The position numbers were made by a program, and so were the translations under genes. DNA of 64,000 nucleotides from Polytrichum commune. Its lineage: Eukaryota; Streptophyta; Polytrichopsida; Polytrichales; Polytrichaceae. This document shows positions 45,272 to 57,650 of this stretch, piece by piece (position 1 is the first letter of the stretch; every line of letters starts with the position of its first letter). The DNA is taken from positions 18,414,001 through 18,478,000 of the forward strand of contig OX485804.1 in the NCBI GenBank assembly GCA_950295325.1, written 5' to 3'. Under the pieces are notes generated by a model. It searched no databases. It was given only the letters and a program-made list of their open reading frames with translations, and was not told where the DNA came from.

Positions 45272-48200
45272 CACCGTGTGAAACTTCAAAGTCAAGCCAC
45301 GCTCGGGTTTTTTTTTTTTTTTTTCTTTCTTTCTTTCTCTTTTTTCTAAATGTTATATATTGTGCCGGGGTTTAGAGCAACAGCCCACCCGACACATACG
45401 GCACTCCCGGACTTCAAGGAATTAAGTTCAGGGCCCACCCGCCCACAACTCCCCTCGCCTTTTTTCGCCCTGCCCGCGCTGCCCCACGGAAAGGTGGCAG
45501 GTAACTAGAGGTGAAAATTTTGTCAATTTGTGTTGTTTGTGTCAATCCTTGGTACTTGATCGGGGGCCATGTACGTTCAAATCTTGGGCTGTACCTTGTG
45601 TGCTGATCACCATCATTCAGCTCCACATTCTTTTCACAAAGCAAGTGAATGAGCTTGCTCACTCCGGGCCTCTTCCTTCCTTCCTTCCTTCCATTCTTTT
45701 TGGATTTTATTTCAATCTTTAACACAAGAATTTTGTGGTCGGTGTGGAAATTCTCCGGTACATGGTGATGGACTTGTCATCTTAATTGTTGAGCATATAC
45801 ACGTGTATACTATGATTAGAGTAGAAGAGTTGTAGTTGAGTGTGTCATTAGCGATCGGCGGGGGATTCTAATCTACATGGATAAATTTTCTTTGGGTCAA
45901 CGATATGTACAAGTTTAAAGGTTTAGGGTTTCATTGGTAGGTGGTCCAAAATCAGCAAGGGTAGCAAGATGTTAGGGTGGTGATGGACATTCTCAAAATC
46001 AACATGTACTTATCGTGCAAGATGTTATGTTGTTGGGTTCTTGGTAAAGTGTTGTTTTCAACATCATTTACCTTACAACAAGGCCACTAGTCGATCAAGC
46101 AAAGTCTCTTGTTACTATTGGGTGTAGAAAGGTTTAAAGGTATAACAACATGCTTATCCCTCCTTTTATTATCAAAACTATTGGACTTTATGTAGCAAAA
46201 TTCTACCTTAAGGTGAACATTTAATTATTCATGTGTTATTCTCCTTCCTCTTAAATTTCATGTAAGGTAAATGTGCCCAAATCATGCACTACAAGCGTTT
46301 GGACATTTATATTTGAGCAGTATGCGGTTAGGTGTGGATCCAAGAAATAACACGAAAAAGACATGTAATATAAAAGAGCTTAGATTACGTGCTCAATATA
46401 TGCTAACCATTCTAGGTTCACTAGTCAACATGATTGGGAGACCTATACGACCACTTAATGAGCACAAGAATCCTCACTTTGATAATGATATAAGATTTTC
46501 ATACGAACTTTGAAAATTATGATACAATTGATTATGGGCACAATTGGGATTCGCTAATCATCTTGCATAAATTGCGTGTTTCATATCCTACGAGAATTAG
46601 GTGTAGAGAGAAAAATATCCATCTAAGGCACATCTACCTTCTATGCAAAATGTGTGTGTTCAAAAAGCTTATTGCAAAACATTTGAGCACCAAAATGTTC
46701 AAGAACTCCCACATACATGTATCAACAAGGAGGAAAGCGGTGAGGTTTGAGACCAAAATAGTATTCAAGGTGGTTGAAAGTGGTCTAAAGTTGAAGGTGC
46801 TACGCCGACAAGCCTATGAGTGTTGGAAAGGCCATTGACTCTTAGACTCACAATTTAACAAGTCGAGCTTCTACTCACTCATCAAGCAATCCCAAGCTAT
46901 GAGTGACCTCCACAAGATAGGGTTTGGAGACGCAAGCTTTTGGTTGTCATATATAAGCGGCGCACATATACCGGTGCCACTAAGGCAAAAATCTTCCGGG
47001 TCAAAAAGCTCATGTGTAAAGTCCAATTGAGAGAACAAGAGCCATCAAACCACTCTCAACTAGGAAGTTAAAAGAACGCATCATTTGTCCAAGTTTTGTC
47101 TTCATATGTAAAGCACGCCTTCTTGGAGTTGCACCAAACATTATCATGTTTTATTTATAACTTTATATAATTATTTTATGATAATTTAATATCCTATCAT
47201 AATGAGTATAAGGAGAAAGGTATATGTTCACATTGGTGCTTGAACAACAAGGTTTTTTCGTTCATGTCTTATTAAAGTTATCATAATTTGTTTCGGTAGT
47301 GGATTGTGACAAGAGGCAATTTGTTGCATGCGAATATGACATGCACATCCATAGCAAACACATATGAACTTAAAATTAAGTCTATGTTCTAATGCCATAC
47401 ATTTGAAATCATGATACTAGGACATATGGTTGGTTTTAGGTATATGTATTTTATCTTTCATTCATCCTCGAGGGGAGGAGAGAAGAGAGGGAGGGGGCAC
47501 TCAAACTACCATGTGCAAAAGACTTTGGTTTACAAAATATACATGATGGATGGGTATTGTTCCACCTAATTTTGTAACAATAGATAAGATTGTATGTATT
47601 TGCCACTCATCAGTGATCATAGTTTCTCTCTACCATCTTTTTAATAGGTAATCAAGCATAACTTTAATTTATTCCAATTATCACAAACATTAGTAAGAAA
47701 CTATATTAATTGCAAAGAACATGAAATACTACTAAACCACAAGAATTATGAAAAAAAACCCCCCCAAAACTAGTAATTTTTTTCTTCCAATCTATGCAAA
47801 TTTCACCCTTTGTGTTTATGCACATCAATTTATTCTGCATAATTGAGCCAACCGTCGATGATCGTCCTCTAGAAAAATACTATGCACACTACCATGTGGA
47901 ATGGCAATCATAATTTTGTCATATAGTGTTTTTTTGCGAATTGGTTGGCACTTGGAAATGTGCCCTAAGCATCTCAAAGTAGTTTCCTAGTTTGGTGAAC
48001 AAAACAATATCCAATTTAAGGGCTAGTAAGCTTGATGCAACGGGAAGACAATAGACCTCTTTTTGCCCATATAAAGACTAAAATTACATTGTAGACAAAT
48101 TGAAAACTAAACATAAGGTAGAGCATGCTAAAACCAACACTTCACCCAAACCAACACCTTGAAATCTTGCATCGTAAGTACATATTGAATTTGAGAATGT

Positions 48201-49329
48201 TTACCACATTGATGCTAATGTCCACAAAAGCATTAGGGTCGTCTTACATACGTGACCAAAGGTCATAAGAGAAAATGATTTAAGATTTCTCACGGTCATG
48301 ATAGGTGGTTTGAAGCTATGACCACAACAAACCCTATATCATTACTGAAAATTCTTGGTCATAGGGCATAGTGTAAAGTGGAGTTGGACTAGGATGTAGT
48401 GTTTTTTTATGGAAATCCAAAATAATTAAGAAATAAATCTTAATAACTAGAAATAGATGTTAATAACCTAGTTGGGATTCAACACAAGCTTGCTAAACCA
48501 TGAGTTATCAAAAAAATATTCCCCTTCCATATTAGTCACCTTCAATTTTTGCCAAGACAACCTATTTGGGTTGTCTTGCTACAAAATCCACGTGGCCACC
48601 AAACATCATCCATCCCATGAACACGGAGGATGTAAGGTCAAATTTTCCTCTTTTTTTTTCCTTCCCCTTTTTGATTTTAACATGGTCAATCTTATTTTGT
48701 GAAGCAAAGTGGAAACAACCATTCATTTCTCAACCCAATGACGGAATCTAGAAAGTGGTGGTCACGGATCCATGGTCACTAATCTAAACACACCCTAGGC
48801 TCCTGTGGTGATGTTGAAATCCTGACCATCGACGCATAGGACTTCGCACCCTTATAACTTTTGCATACATAAGTCAAATAAGACATGCTTTAGTGCGTTG
48901 GAATCTCACAACATCTTGCTAACACCCGTCGTTTACGGGTTTTCCAATCGAATAATAATAATAATAATACCGATGCTCCGCACTCCAATTGACGGTTTTA
49001 GTAGCAGGCAAGCACCAGTGACCCTACCCGATCTTATGGGAGAACTGAGGCGGCCCTACAAAGAAGGAAAAGAACAATGAGCAGCATGCTACCAATTTAT
49101 CTTATTGCTTGTGCAATCAAATCCACTCCAACATTCCGTCATCCTTGCATGTTGTGTATCTGAGTCCTGTGGCTCATGATTCTGGACAGGCAGACCCAGA
49201 AGCTAGCTAGCTAGCTAGCTTGCTTGCTAGGCACAGTGCATCAAGGCAGTGGATAAAGGGGTAAAGAATAACCGCGGTGGTTCTCTCAAAAGCAAGGAAA
49301 CCGGCCACTAAGGTATGCGGGTGTTATGT
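45272..49329. other. Long gene-free stretch
   Basis: T/TTTC low-complexity DNA lies at 45308-45340 and TTCC units at about 45672-45692. Frames at 46271-46513 and 46563-46838 (91 codons) have no recognisable motif. GCTA units lie at about 49200-49220. No RNA or transposon protein seen. Confidence 0.45.
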
Positions 49330-50045
49330 GGTTACTTCTCTTAATCGGACCCCTAGATTTGATGGATGTGTGGTTCCGTGAGGATCGAAGAGCAAACATC
49401 GTAACGACGCATATGTAAAAGAGATTGGACTACGTTTTCAGATATTCGTAACTTCTCTACACTCAGTAGATAGTGCACATCAGTTGGGAGGACATGTGTA
49501 TCTAGTTCAACAATCCACAACCGTGCACTTTCGATAGCCATAACTGAAAGCAAGGGAGGTCCGGTTTTCAATCTGGTTCTTGCATATGGTTTCCCTAGTA
49601 GAAAACATTGCGAAGAAGGACCGCAGTCACTTTCCCATCGCGGTTCTTTTGACCATTCTGCTCTGCAGTTGCTGAATGACTGTAAATTTGTTTTTTTGGT
49701 TTTCCGACTAAAATTTTGGGAATGTGGGGGCTTGTAGTGTACCGTTGGAAAGGCCTTGAAAAATGCCTTTCCAACGGTGTATTACAAGCCCAAAATATTT
49801 TTAAATTTTAGTTGCAAAATGAAAAAGAAAATATGTGGTTGTTTAGTGACTGCAGATCAAGGTCGTCAAAAGAACCGCAATGGGAAAGTGACTGCGGTTC
49901 TTTTTTCGCATAGTTTTCAACTAGTGTTTGCAGTAGATTTGTTGATGCAACAAGATTTATGTTGTGTGAATCTAATCGGTAGAAGTTGGAGAACGTGGAA
50001 AAGAAACCATATAACACCCACATACCTTATTTACAAATCATCTGA
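49330..50045. repeat. Dispersed repeat C, copy 3, split by a hairpin element
   Basis: CTTAATCGGACCCCTAGATT and GACTACGTTTTCAGATATTC match the 24.9-kb copy, and AGAAGTTGGAGAACGTGG with AACACCCACATACCTTA matches the end of the 16.4-kb copy. The two parts are separated by the 300-bp element at 49610-49909. Confidence 0.7.
49610..49909. mobile_element. 300-bp near-complete hairpin element
   Basis: The left arm GCGAAGAAGGACCGCAGTCA and right arm (inverse of GCGAAAAAAGAACCGCAGTC) pair for roughly 70 bp with few mismatches. Pairing resumes toward a central stem, CCGTTGGAAAGGC at 49742 against GCCTTTCCAACGG at 49765, with a loop of about 10 bp. Almost the whole element could fold back on itself. No coding capacity. 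Candidate source of small RNA if transcribed. Confidence 0.85.
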
Positions 50046-51628
50046 TTGACTTTACGAAATAGCCAATTGAAGTTCAAGAACTCGAGAAAATTGCAAATTG
50101 TTTCAAAGGAATCTATAGAACATACCCCAAATTGGTAAAGAAAGACCAAAAGATGTCAACATGTAACCGTTTGGACTTGGAAACACTAAGATCTTGACCG
50201 GTTTTGCCCAGAAATCTCCCTGAACACTGCTTCAAAAGAACATCACTCCTTTCACAATTTTACCACCTAAGGAAACATGTGGTAAAGTGGAACCAAAAGT
50301 TCCATATGAGTGTTCGGCTTAAATTCCATGAGACTTATCATGGGGTAATTAAGGTCAAAACACAGAAAGAACCGATATACATCTCTTCTTCTTCTTCTTC
50401 TTCTTCTTCTTTATTTTTAGCCGAATTGACGTTTGAATGGGGGTTGGAATCCCAATTTGGTTTATCAGGACCCAACAACGAACTCGGGAGGAGCATGCAG
50501 CTCCCATGGTAAGTTTCATGAAACTAAAGTCATGGATGCCATGTGCCCATGAGCATTTCGAGACGTTTTGGGAACCAGCTACATTATCTTTTTGCATACT
50601 TTTAATTTACCCAAGAAGAAGAAGAGAGAAAACAAAATGTGAATAATGAAGTAACCAATAAAATTACATCATTAGCTTAATGTGTGTTGTATGATAATGT
50701 TACTCCACCCTTGCAACGGCTTGTGTGGGTCGGGGGATCTCTTGGAAATTGGGCTTGGATCATCAAGGGAATATACACTAGTTTACGAGATTCAACAATG
50801 AATAGGGGAAATCGTTACCATGAACAAGTCACAAACAAGGTAGCTACACCGTTTAAACTTTTGTCTAATTAATGTGGGTTATCATTTGGAGTTATGTGTT
50901 GTTATAACTTTCTACTGAGAGCATCATTTTACTCAACTAATATAAGTACACTAAATATGAAATTTAGCATCACTTACTATTTGGAACTACAAAATTATAT
51001 AATTATTTATTTTATGTCTCATTTTTAACCAACCAAGTTCAAATATTATACATCAACAACATTCTTGAGTTTCTTCCATGCACTTTTCACAATCACGTAC
51101 TTTGACCTTATATAGAGGAAATAAAAATAAAAATAAAAATAGGGTGATGTATTATATAATTTTTTTTGTAGAAAATTAATTGCACAACTGAAATTGTACC
51201 TACAAAGAATCATGGAAACTGGAAACCGACACTCATGGGGAAAACACTAGGAGGAAGACCTAGTGGGCAACGATGCATTTAATACATAACATTACTAAGC
51301 TACTACACGATGGTTTCTTTCCAAAGAAAGAGGCTATGATTGCAAAACTTTGATAGTTTACAACTAGTGGTCGAAAAGTTCACAATTAACAACATGGATG
51401 CTCCCCATAAACATGGAATCTTGGAATTAAGGGAGAACTATGCTTGAGATGTGAACTTGATCCCACATAATGCAACCAAGGAGTTGTGTATCATTATGAA
51501 GAGCAACTCCTTGACATTGTGCACTTCCTAAACCCTCAATGCAAACACCCCTACTAGGCCCCTACTGCAATATATATTGCTATAGATTTGGTCGTAAACT
51601 AAGTAGGAAAATAACCAAGGGTGGTTTA
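50046..51628. other. Gene-free stretch
   Basis: A CTT microsatellite lies at 50384-50411 and AAAAATAA units at about 51120-51140. Short frames only. Confidence 0.5.
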
Positions 51629-51856
51629 CACTACATTGTTTATGATATTTAATGTCACTCACTATTCGGACTCACGTAATGCTATAACTATTTATTGAAA
51701 TGTAATATTTTGCCAAGTAGAGTTGTTCATGTTGTATAATGTACAAACCACATGCTCAATCCTTGTTAGTAAAAAAATGAATTCAAGAATAGAAATAGCT
51801 ATTGCATTGCGTAATTCTAAATAATAAGTGGCACTATATACCATAAATGGTGTAGT
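51629..51856. mobile_element. Family F element with long terminal inverted repeats
   Basis: ACACTACATTGTTTATGATA at the left pairs with the inverse of ACACTACACCATTTATGGTA at the right. Pairing continues about 65 bp (CACTCACTATTCGG.. with AATAATAAGTGGC..), so most of this 228-bp element is stem. Ends share the TTTATGGTATTTAGTGTCA theme with families D and E. Confidence 0.75.
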
Positions 51857-52504
51857 GTCCAAGACCAAATAGACTCCAATATCAAGCAATCCTATTGGTT
51901 GAGAGCAAACATTTGGACCCAAGGAGTTTACACTAAGATCCAAGTCTTGGTCCAAGGTGTGAAAAACTGAAGTGGTGTTAATGTGGCATCACTTTCCCAC
52001 CAAATGTTAGCAGTCCCCACTCAAAGAAAAACTCCTTCAATTTTGAGACATTGACCCTAGTGTAAACTCATGCAATAGCTTAGAGGTATGATTCCAATAT
52101 GTCTACTCCCAATATTTTTCTTCATGTCAACTTCACCATCTATGTATCAAAATGAAAAATGTATGGTCAGTAATTTCGATTTTGAGCACCTCAAATTAAG
52201 TTTCTTCAAGTTGGGGTGTAGTAATGACACGATAATGTTATAAGGGAGCTTTGCAGTTCCTATATTTATGTTGTAAAATGAAGTCAATTTTTCATTGGAG
52301 TGGTCATAATTAAGTTCGGCATCCATGTGGTGTTGGTGCTATGTTGAGCTATCGTATGTCTTCAGAGCATGCTCACTTCATTAAATATGATCATTTTTAG
52401 TGTTATCAATCCTAATTGTCGTGCTCAATACTAATTGTAAACTGCGGTATAGGGTCATCAACACTACATGTTAACCCAACATTATTTGCCAATAGAATTA
52501 TACT
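51857..52504. other. Gene-free stretch
   Basis: Nothing recognisable. Confidence 0.5.
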
Positions 52505-53070
52505 GGTAGGGGAAGTGGGGAGAGAGGGAATTATCACATACAAGTGTATTTTTCATTCATTCGACATAAAAGCCCCGAAATATTATGCAACCCGGAGGTT
52601 ATATTTTAGTTGATTTGACACGGGAATCATCATCAAAGAATCCAAATTGGTTTACTCAAGATCATTTGAAATGAATTGGCAACAAATCTATAAGGGGTCA
52701 AAATTTTGTGTTAAATGAATGAGAGGTACGCTCACGAGTATACGATAATTCCCTCGCTTTGGAAAGTGGGAGGATGTATTGTTATCAATCTCATTGTTAC
52801 TTATACACTAAGGTGGTCTATTATTCATTTTTAACATGCTACTTGAAACAATATGCAACCCAAAGATTACTTCTTTAGTTGATTCGACATCGGAATTATC
52901 GTCGAAGTTACGCTTTAATTAAGAAGGTCGAGTGAGTTTTAATGTTGGATGGATGAGAAGTACGCTCATATATGATAATTCCCTCTCTCCGGGAAGTAGG
53001 GAATGTACCGTTATCAATGTCACACTTACTTATAGACTTAAGGCGGGCTACTATTGATCCTTTTTTGACT
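52505..53070. repeat. Diverged direct duplication of about 235-270 bp
   Basis: ATGCAACCCGGAGG.. at 52584 recurs as ATGCAACCCAAAGA.. at 52851, and GAGAGGTACGCTCACGAG at 52721 recurs as GAGAAGTACGCTCATATA at 52957, each followed by GATAATTCCCTC and GTTATCAAT. The copies differ by about 20-25%, so the event is old. Confidence 0.7.
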
Positions 53071-53746
53071 TCTGATAAAATGTAGAAGACCGGTCATCGC
53101 TTGAACCATCGTTCCGACACTATGAAGATAATTTGGCATGGAGAGGCTTGGATTGCCTCTCCAAATTGATTGCTATCCAATTGAGAGCAAGGCGAACAAG
53201 GTTGATGTTTAACAATGGATCACCCTACAAATTGCTTTGAGGAGGTATTCCAAGTAATATGCATGCTTACCATCTCATGGACAAGAGATATCATGTAAAC
53301 ATATTGAGGAAAATGTAAGTCATCCAGTGGACCATGTCACTAGGCTCAAAAAATTCATTGAAAAGTGGGAGAAAGTGGTCAAAGCCACTGTTGTATCCGT
53401 ATGATTTGTGGCACAATCATGCAACCTCACTATAAATTCTTCAATTAGGGGGCCTCCAATGAGGTCAACTATGTCAATACATGCATAAAACTAGGAATGG
53501 ATTAAAATTACACTAATGCTTACATACATGAATCAAATGTAAATATTTATATTTTAAAACACACATTTGAAGATGGTTCCCGCAGAGGGAAATTACTTTT
53601 AAGTTCAATTGAGAATTATTCCTAGTGATTGAGTTCTCCTAATTATTACAACTATTCTGATTGTATGCAAACTTGCCTATGTTAATGTTGCATTGTGGGT
53701 GGGTGCCATCACTAATTCTAAACTATGTAATACTACGGAAATAGAC
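53071..53746. other. Gene-free stretch
   Basis: No gene visible. The piece at 53095-53420 might be retrotransposon debris but has no motif. Confidence 0.4.
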
Positions 53747-54250
53747 TACATCATTTATGGTATTTAGTGTCACATGCATAACAATGTCACTTACCTTATT
53801 TTGAGGCGTATGCTAGGTTACACTAACGATCAACAACTTCATCATCAATGTCGCCACAGGTTCCTTAGCAATCAAGTTGCTTACGAATATCTTGGCATGA
53901 GTATGTTCAATAAGGTTACGAGGTGTATGCCTATCTTACACAATGGTCTACCAGTTGATTAAAGTGTACACAAATGACAGTTGGCATTAGTATGTTTGAT
54001 ATCTTCTTCGTTCATACTAAAATGTACATGCATAACACTTGCCATTAGTATGTTGAATAACATCTTCCCCTTGCACACTATAACGCAATACTATCATAAT
54101 GTAATAAAGTCTCACTTAAGAGAGTCACTTACGTTGACGAATATGATTTTATTGACAATTAGCGGACATGGCACGCTGAGATTTGTAGGCATCTAGTTCA
54201 AGCCCTTCACAAATAGTATACATGACACTAAATACCATAAATTATGTAAT
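53747..54250. mobile_element. Family E element, copy 2 (inverted)
   Basis: The ends TTTATGGTATTTAGTGTCA and, inverted, TGACACTAAATACCATAAA form the terminal repeat. The interior matches 17934-18290 in the opposite orientation. Confidence 0.7.
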
Positions 54251-55613
54251 GATATGCACCATGTCTACCTTCTAAACTTGTTAATTTGTCAATGACTTGA
54301 CTACATGATCCTTGCAGTGGTAGCATCTAGCTTTTACATTGGGAACATCATACATATGTTCTTTCACAATGGCCCTACAACAAATAGTTTTCACATGGGG
54401 TTCAGTAAAAAATTTGTTCTAGCCAACCTTAGAAATTTGGAGACCTAGTACTGAAGGCACCTATTGAAGAAGAACATGAATCATTGGAGGACCTAAATGA
54501 GTGAGTTATACTGGAATTGTAATTCCAGGCCTGAAAATTCTGCACTCTTTAGAAGTTTTGACCATACAATATACCAAATTACCTTGTTAAATAATAGTTG
54601 CATCATAAAATTTTGGTATGTATCGGGCCCATGTACATAGTGACATCCTCTTCAAGATACATGACTCAAATGGGACCAAAGCCCATGCAAATGTGATTTC
54701 TTGAGGCCATTTCATGAGTTTATTGATTGGTGACAACAATTGACTTATGTGTAAAGTCTTGGGATCAAACTCTTGTTGAGTGGGTTAAATGCGAGTTTGA
54801 GAGTGTATTCTTAAAGCCATCCAAGTTTTCTTAAGGTTTAAATTAATATGTTCAAATAGTGATGTCAGATTATTTAAAATAAATAAATTAGCATGTCATA
54901 TTAATATGGATGGGCCAAACTAGCCTTGCATAAGTCGATACAAGATTTAGGATGGTAGGTCCCATGAGAATATACTATTTTGAGATCTATAACTTTTCTT
55001 CAATTTTCTTGGGATGATAAGAGGAGGTCCAAGAAATTTCACCCAACTTTTTTAATAGGCTCCAACACACGATGAGCTAACAATCTCTTAATAGAAAACT
55101 CTCTCGAAGGATCAAACTCACAATCATGCCCCCTTTTGAGAGACTTCACGCATAGCTCTAATAACCCTATCTTGGTGCAAAATGAGCCAGGGATTCTTTT
55201 GTGTAGAGGGTGAATTGAACTTCGGATCATGCCCTCATTAGGAAAGAATTGTTTCCACCAATTAATAGAAATCGCACAAAATTCAAGAGCTCCCTTATAT
55301 CCAATCCCAACATTATGAAGCCATCATAAGAGAGCCACCTTCATGGTGACTTCTCCTTTGTATTTGTGCAATCAAAAGTTTGCACTTGAGCTATGTGAAG
55401 TAAATTAAGTTTTGTCACGATGTGGATCCTTGTTCTTTGTTTTATTAATTTGTTTTTGGGCTTGGAACATATACATGATAGTACTAATGAATCAAGTTTC
55501 GATAGGAGACCCAACAAACACATGCAGCCTTCGCTCACGCGCTCTACACGACCACCCAAAAGAAACGACTCAATCACGGTCCACTTGGGAGGACCTAGTT
55601 TCTCAACTTCTTG
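54251..55613. other. Gene-free stretch with an old dispersed repeat
   Basis: 54754-54990 is the partner of 21238-21480. Minus-strand frames at 55039-55230 and 55341-55646 are not recognisable. Confidence 0.45.
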
Positions 55614-56464
55614 GCCAAGTAGGGGCCACGGATTCGTGGTGGCCATGTAAGTTGGAGGTGAAAATTCCGGGAGCCTTTATAGCCATTAAAATTCTACTTT
55701 CAGCCCATCCCCAAAATTAACATTTGAGACCGCAAATACATCTAATGAAATTGAAATTGATTTTATAGTCCGAGAAGCCGAAAGACTAATGAGACTGAAA
55801 TCTAATGAAATTACGTTGAGACAAATCAACCACAAACTTATGGGGGGATCAAGTTTTTACTATACCCTTACATGGCTACCACAAATTTCGTGGCAGCCAC
55901 GGGGTCCAGTAAAATGCTATCTCTTAGAATTCATCCGAGTGGCTAATCCACCCAACTTAATCTCACTACACCAAATATGATATTCAGTGCTTGATACACA
56001 AAATACGAACACATACACTAAATATCAATAACCCTATGAAAGTAAGTAACATTAAATGTAAATTCAAACACTAAATATCAACTATGATAATATGTGGAAG
56101 TTACATGTTTGAATTTAGTGTTAGTAAAGACATGAAAAAAAAACTTAACAATGATAACATGAGAATTTTCAGCATATCTTCTAGCATAATATCTTCTAAC
56201 ACTAATTACCAAGGAATTAAAAATCAATATTGAGCATGGTAAAATGGTACCAACATTGAATATAATCAAACACTAAATATCATATTTAGTGTAAACATAC
56301 ACTCGGGTTCTTTGATGGTAATTCGGGATCATCTCAGTTGGGTACGTATAAAAACGACTGAACTATAAGAAATTGTCCGATGTTTCTTTTTCCTTTATTT
56401 ATCTCCTTCGAAATTCACCTTCAACTTACGGGGCCACCACGAATGTGTGGACCCCTACTAGGTA
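55614..56464. mobile_element. TIR element with a nested family D MITE
   Basis: AAGTAGGGGCCACGGATTCG followed by TGGTGGCC and GTAAGTTGGAGGTG on the left pairs with its inverse at about 56405-56464 (CACCTTCAACTTACGGGGCC, ACCACGAATG, CCCCTACTAG), about 60 bp with mismatches. Family D copy 2 sits inside at 55965-56293, so it inserted later. Confidence 0.65.
55965..56293. mobile_element. MITE family D, copy 2 (inverted, nested)
   Basis: ACTACACCAAATATGATATT at the left and AATATCATATTTAGTGT at the right match the copy at 17488-17827 in reverse order, including the inner ACACTAAATATCA words. Confidence 0.75.
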
Positions 56465-57650
56465 GGGATTGACTCGGGTGACTCACTTCAATCCGAACAT
56501 GTAACTAGGGAGCGTGACTCGGGAGCGGTCGGTAACTTACGGCCCACGACCCGGGAACTCCCTACCCACCCACCCACCTACCCACCTACCAAAGACCTGG
56601 CTACAACAGCCTAGCCCTGCCTGCCTGCCCGCCATAGCCAGCCCCGGAAACCAAAACCCCATCAAAAGCGCGCACACAAAATCACAGACACACAAAAACA
56701 CACACACTGCTGCTGCAGCAGCGCTGGCCCGGGGAGATTTTTGGGCATACTCGGTCGAGAGTGTTTCCAAGCCCATCCGGTGGATACATGCTGACATCTT
56801 CTTTTTTGGTTTTCCTTCATTATTGCATTGGGGTATATTCAAGGGATTCCTCCCAAAAGGGTTGGTGATGTTTTTAAAGTTTTGAATCTCAACCGGTTAC
56901 TTGTCAAGCTCAGCCGGTTCTCGCCGTTCGTTCATTGTGGCGCAGGCAGTATTCTTTGGGGGGCAGTGGCGGCAGGGGCAGTCGTCACGGGGCTGATTGG
57001 GAAGGAAAGAGGACCACGCGGTCCGAAGAAAATCTTGCCCCCTTGTAGATCCTAGGCTCCGGGACGCGCAGCAGGAGCCGGGACTCGCGACGCCGCCCGC
57101 CCGGGATACAGTGGGTACAGTACACACAGATGACAAGCCAGCCCCGAAGCCCCGCCCCGAGAACGTAAAATCTTGGGACGTTGTACATTCTAGGGTGGCG
57201 TCCCGCAGGAGGGATTCGCAACGCCCGGTTGCCCGCCCGCCCGGGATCCAACATACAAGACAAGCCTCGCGCTGCGTCGTCGCTGGCCCGCTGGCTCGCA
57301 CCCAAGGTTTTGGCCCAGCCCCAGCCCAGGGATTGCTTGCCAACCCAATTCAGTGCCAATTTTCTCTCTCTCTCGCGTGCGTGCGAGCGTGCGAGCGAGC
57401 AACCCACCCACCCATCCCGCCATCGCTAACTTATAGCGCGGGCTGCGGGGGGGCTACTTATTTTGTTTGTTTGGGAGCTCTCAGTTGTCTGGCCGAGCTT
57501 TATTGGGTTTCGGGTCCGGGGCTGGGGGCTGCCAGAATTGCTGTGGAAGCTTTGTTAGATTGGGAAGGGAAGAGAAGGGAAGGGAGGGGGGAGGAGAGGA
57601 GGGGAGGGTTGATCGGGGTATTGCGAAAGCGGACAGAATAATTTCGGGTA
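56465..57650 (+). promoter_or_regulatory. GC-rich, CpG-rich promoter-like zone
   Basis: From about 56880 to 57640 the DNA turns strongly GC-rich with many CpG, unlike the surrounding AT-rich repeats, where CpG appears eroded. It lies about 1.5-2.2 kb before the oxygenase-like start codon. Long overlapping frames in both strands come from the base composition. No clear TATA can be fixed; CTTATAGCGCGG at about 57429 is one candidate. Likely the promoter and 5' untranslated start of the oxygenase-like gene. Confidence 0.5.

Noticed and set aside
46271-46838. Two consecutive frames of 80 and 91 codons
   Set aside because: No known motif, and part of the stretch matches a dispersed repeat at 25.1 and 35.5 kb.
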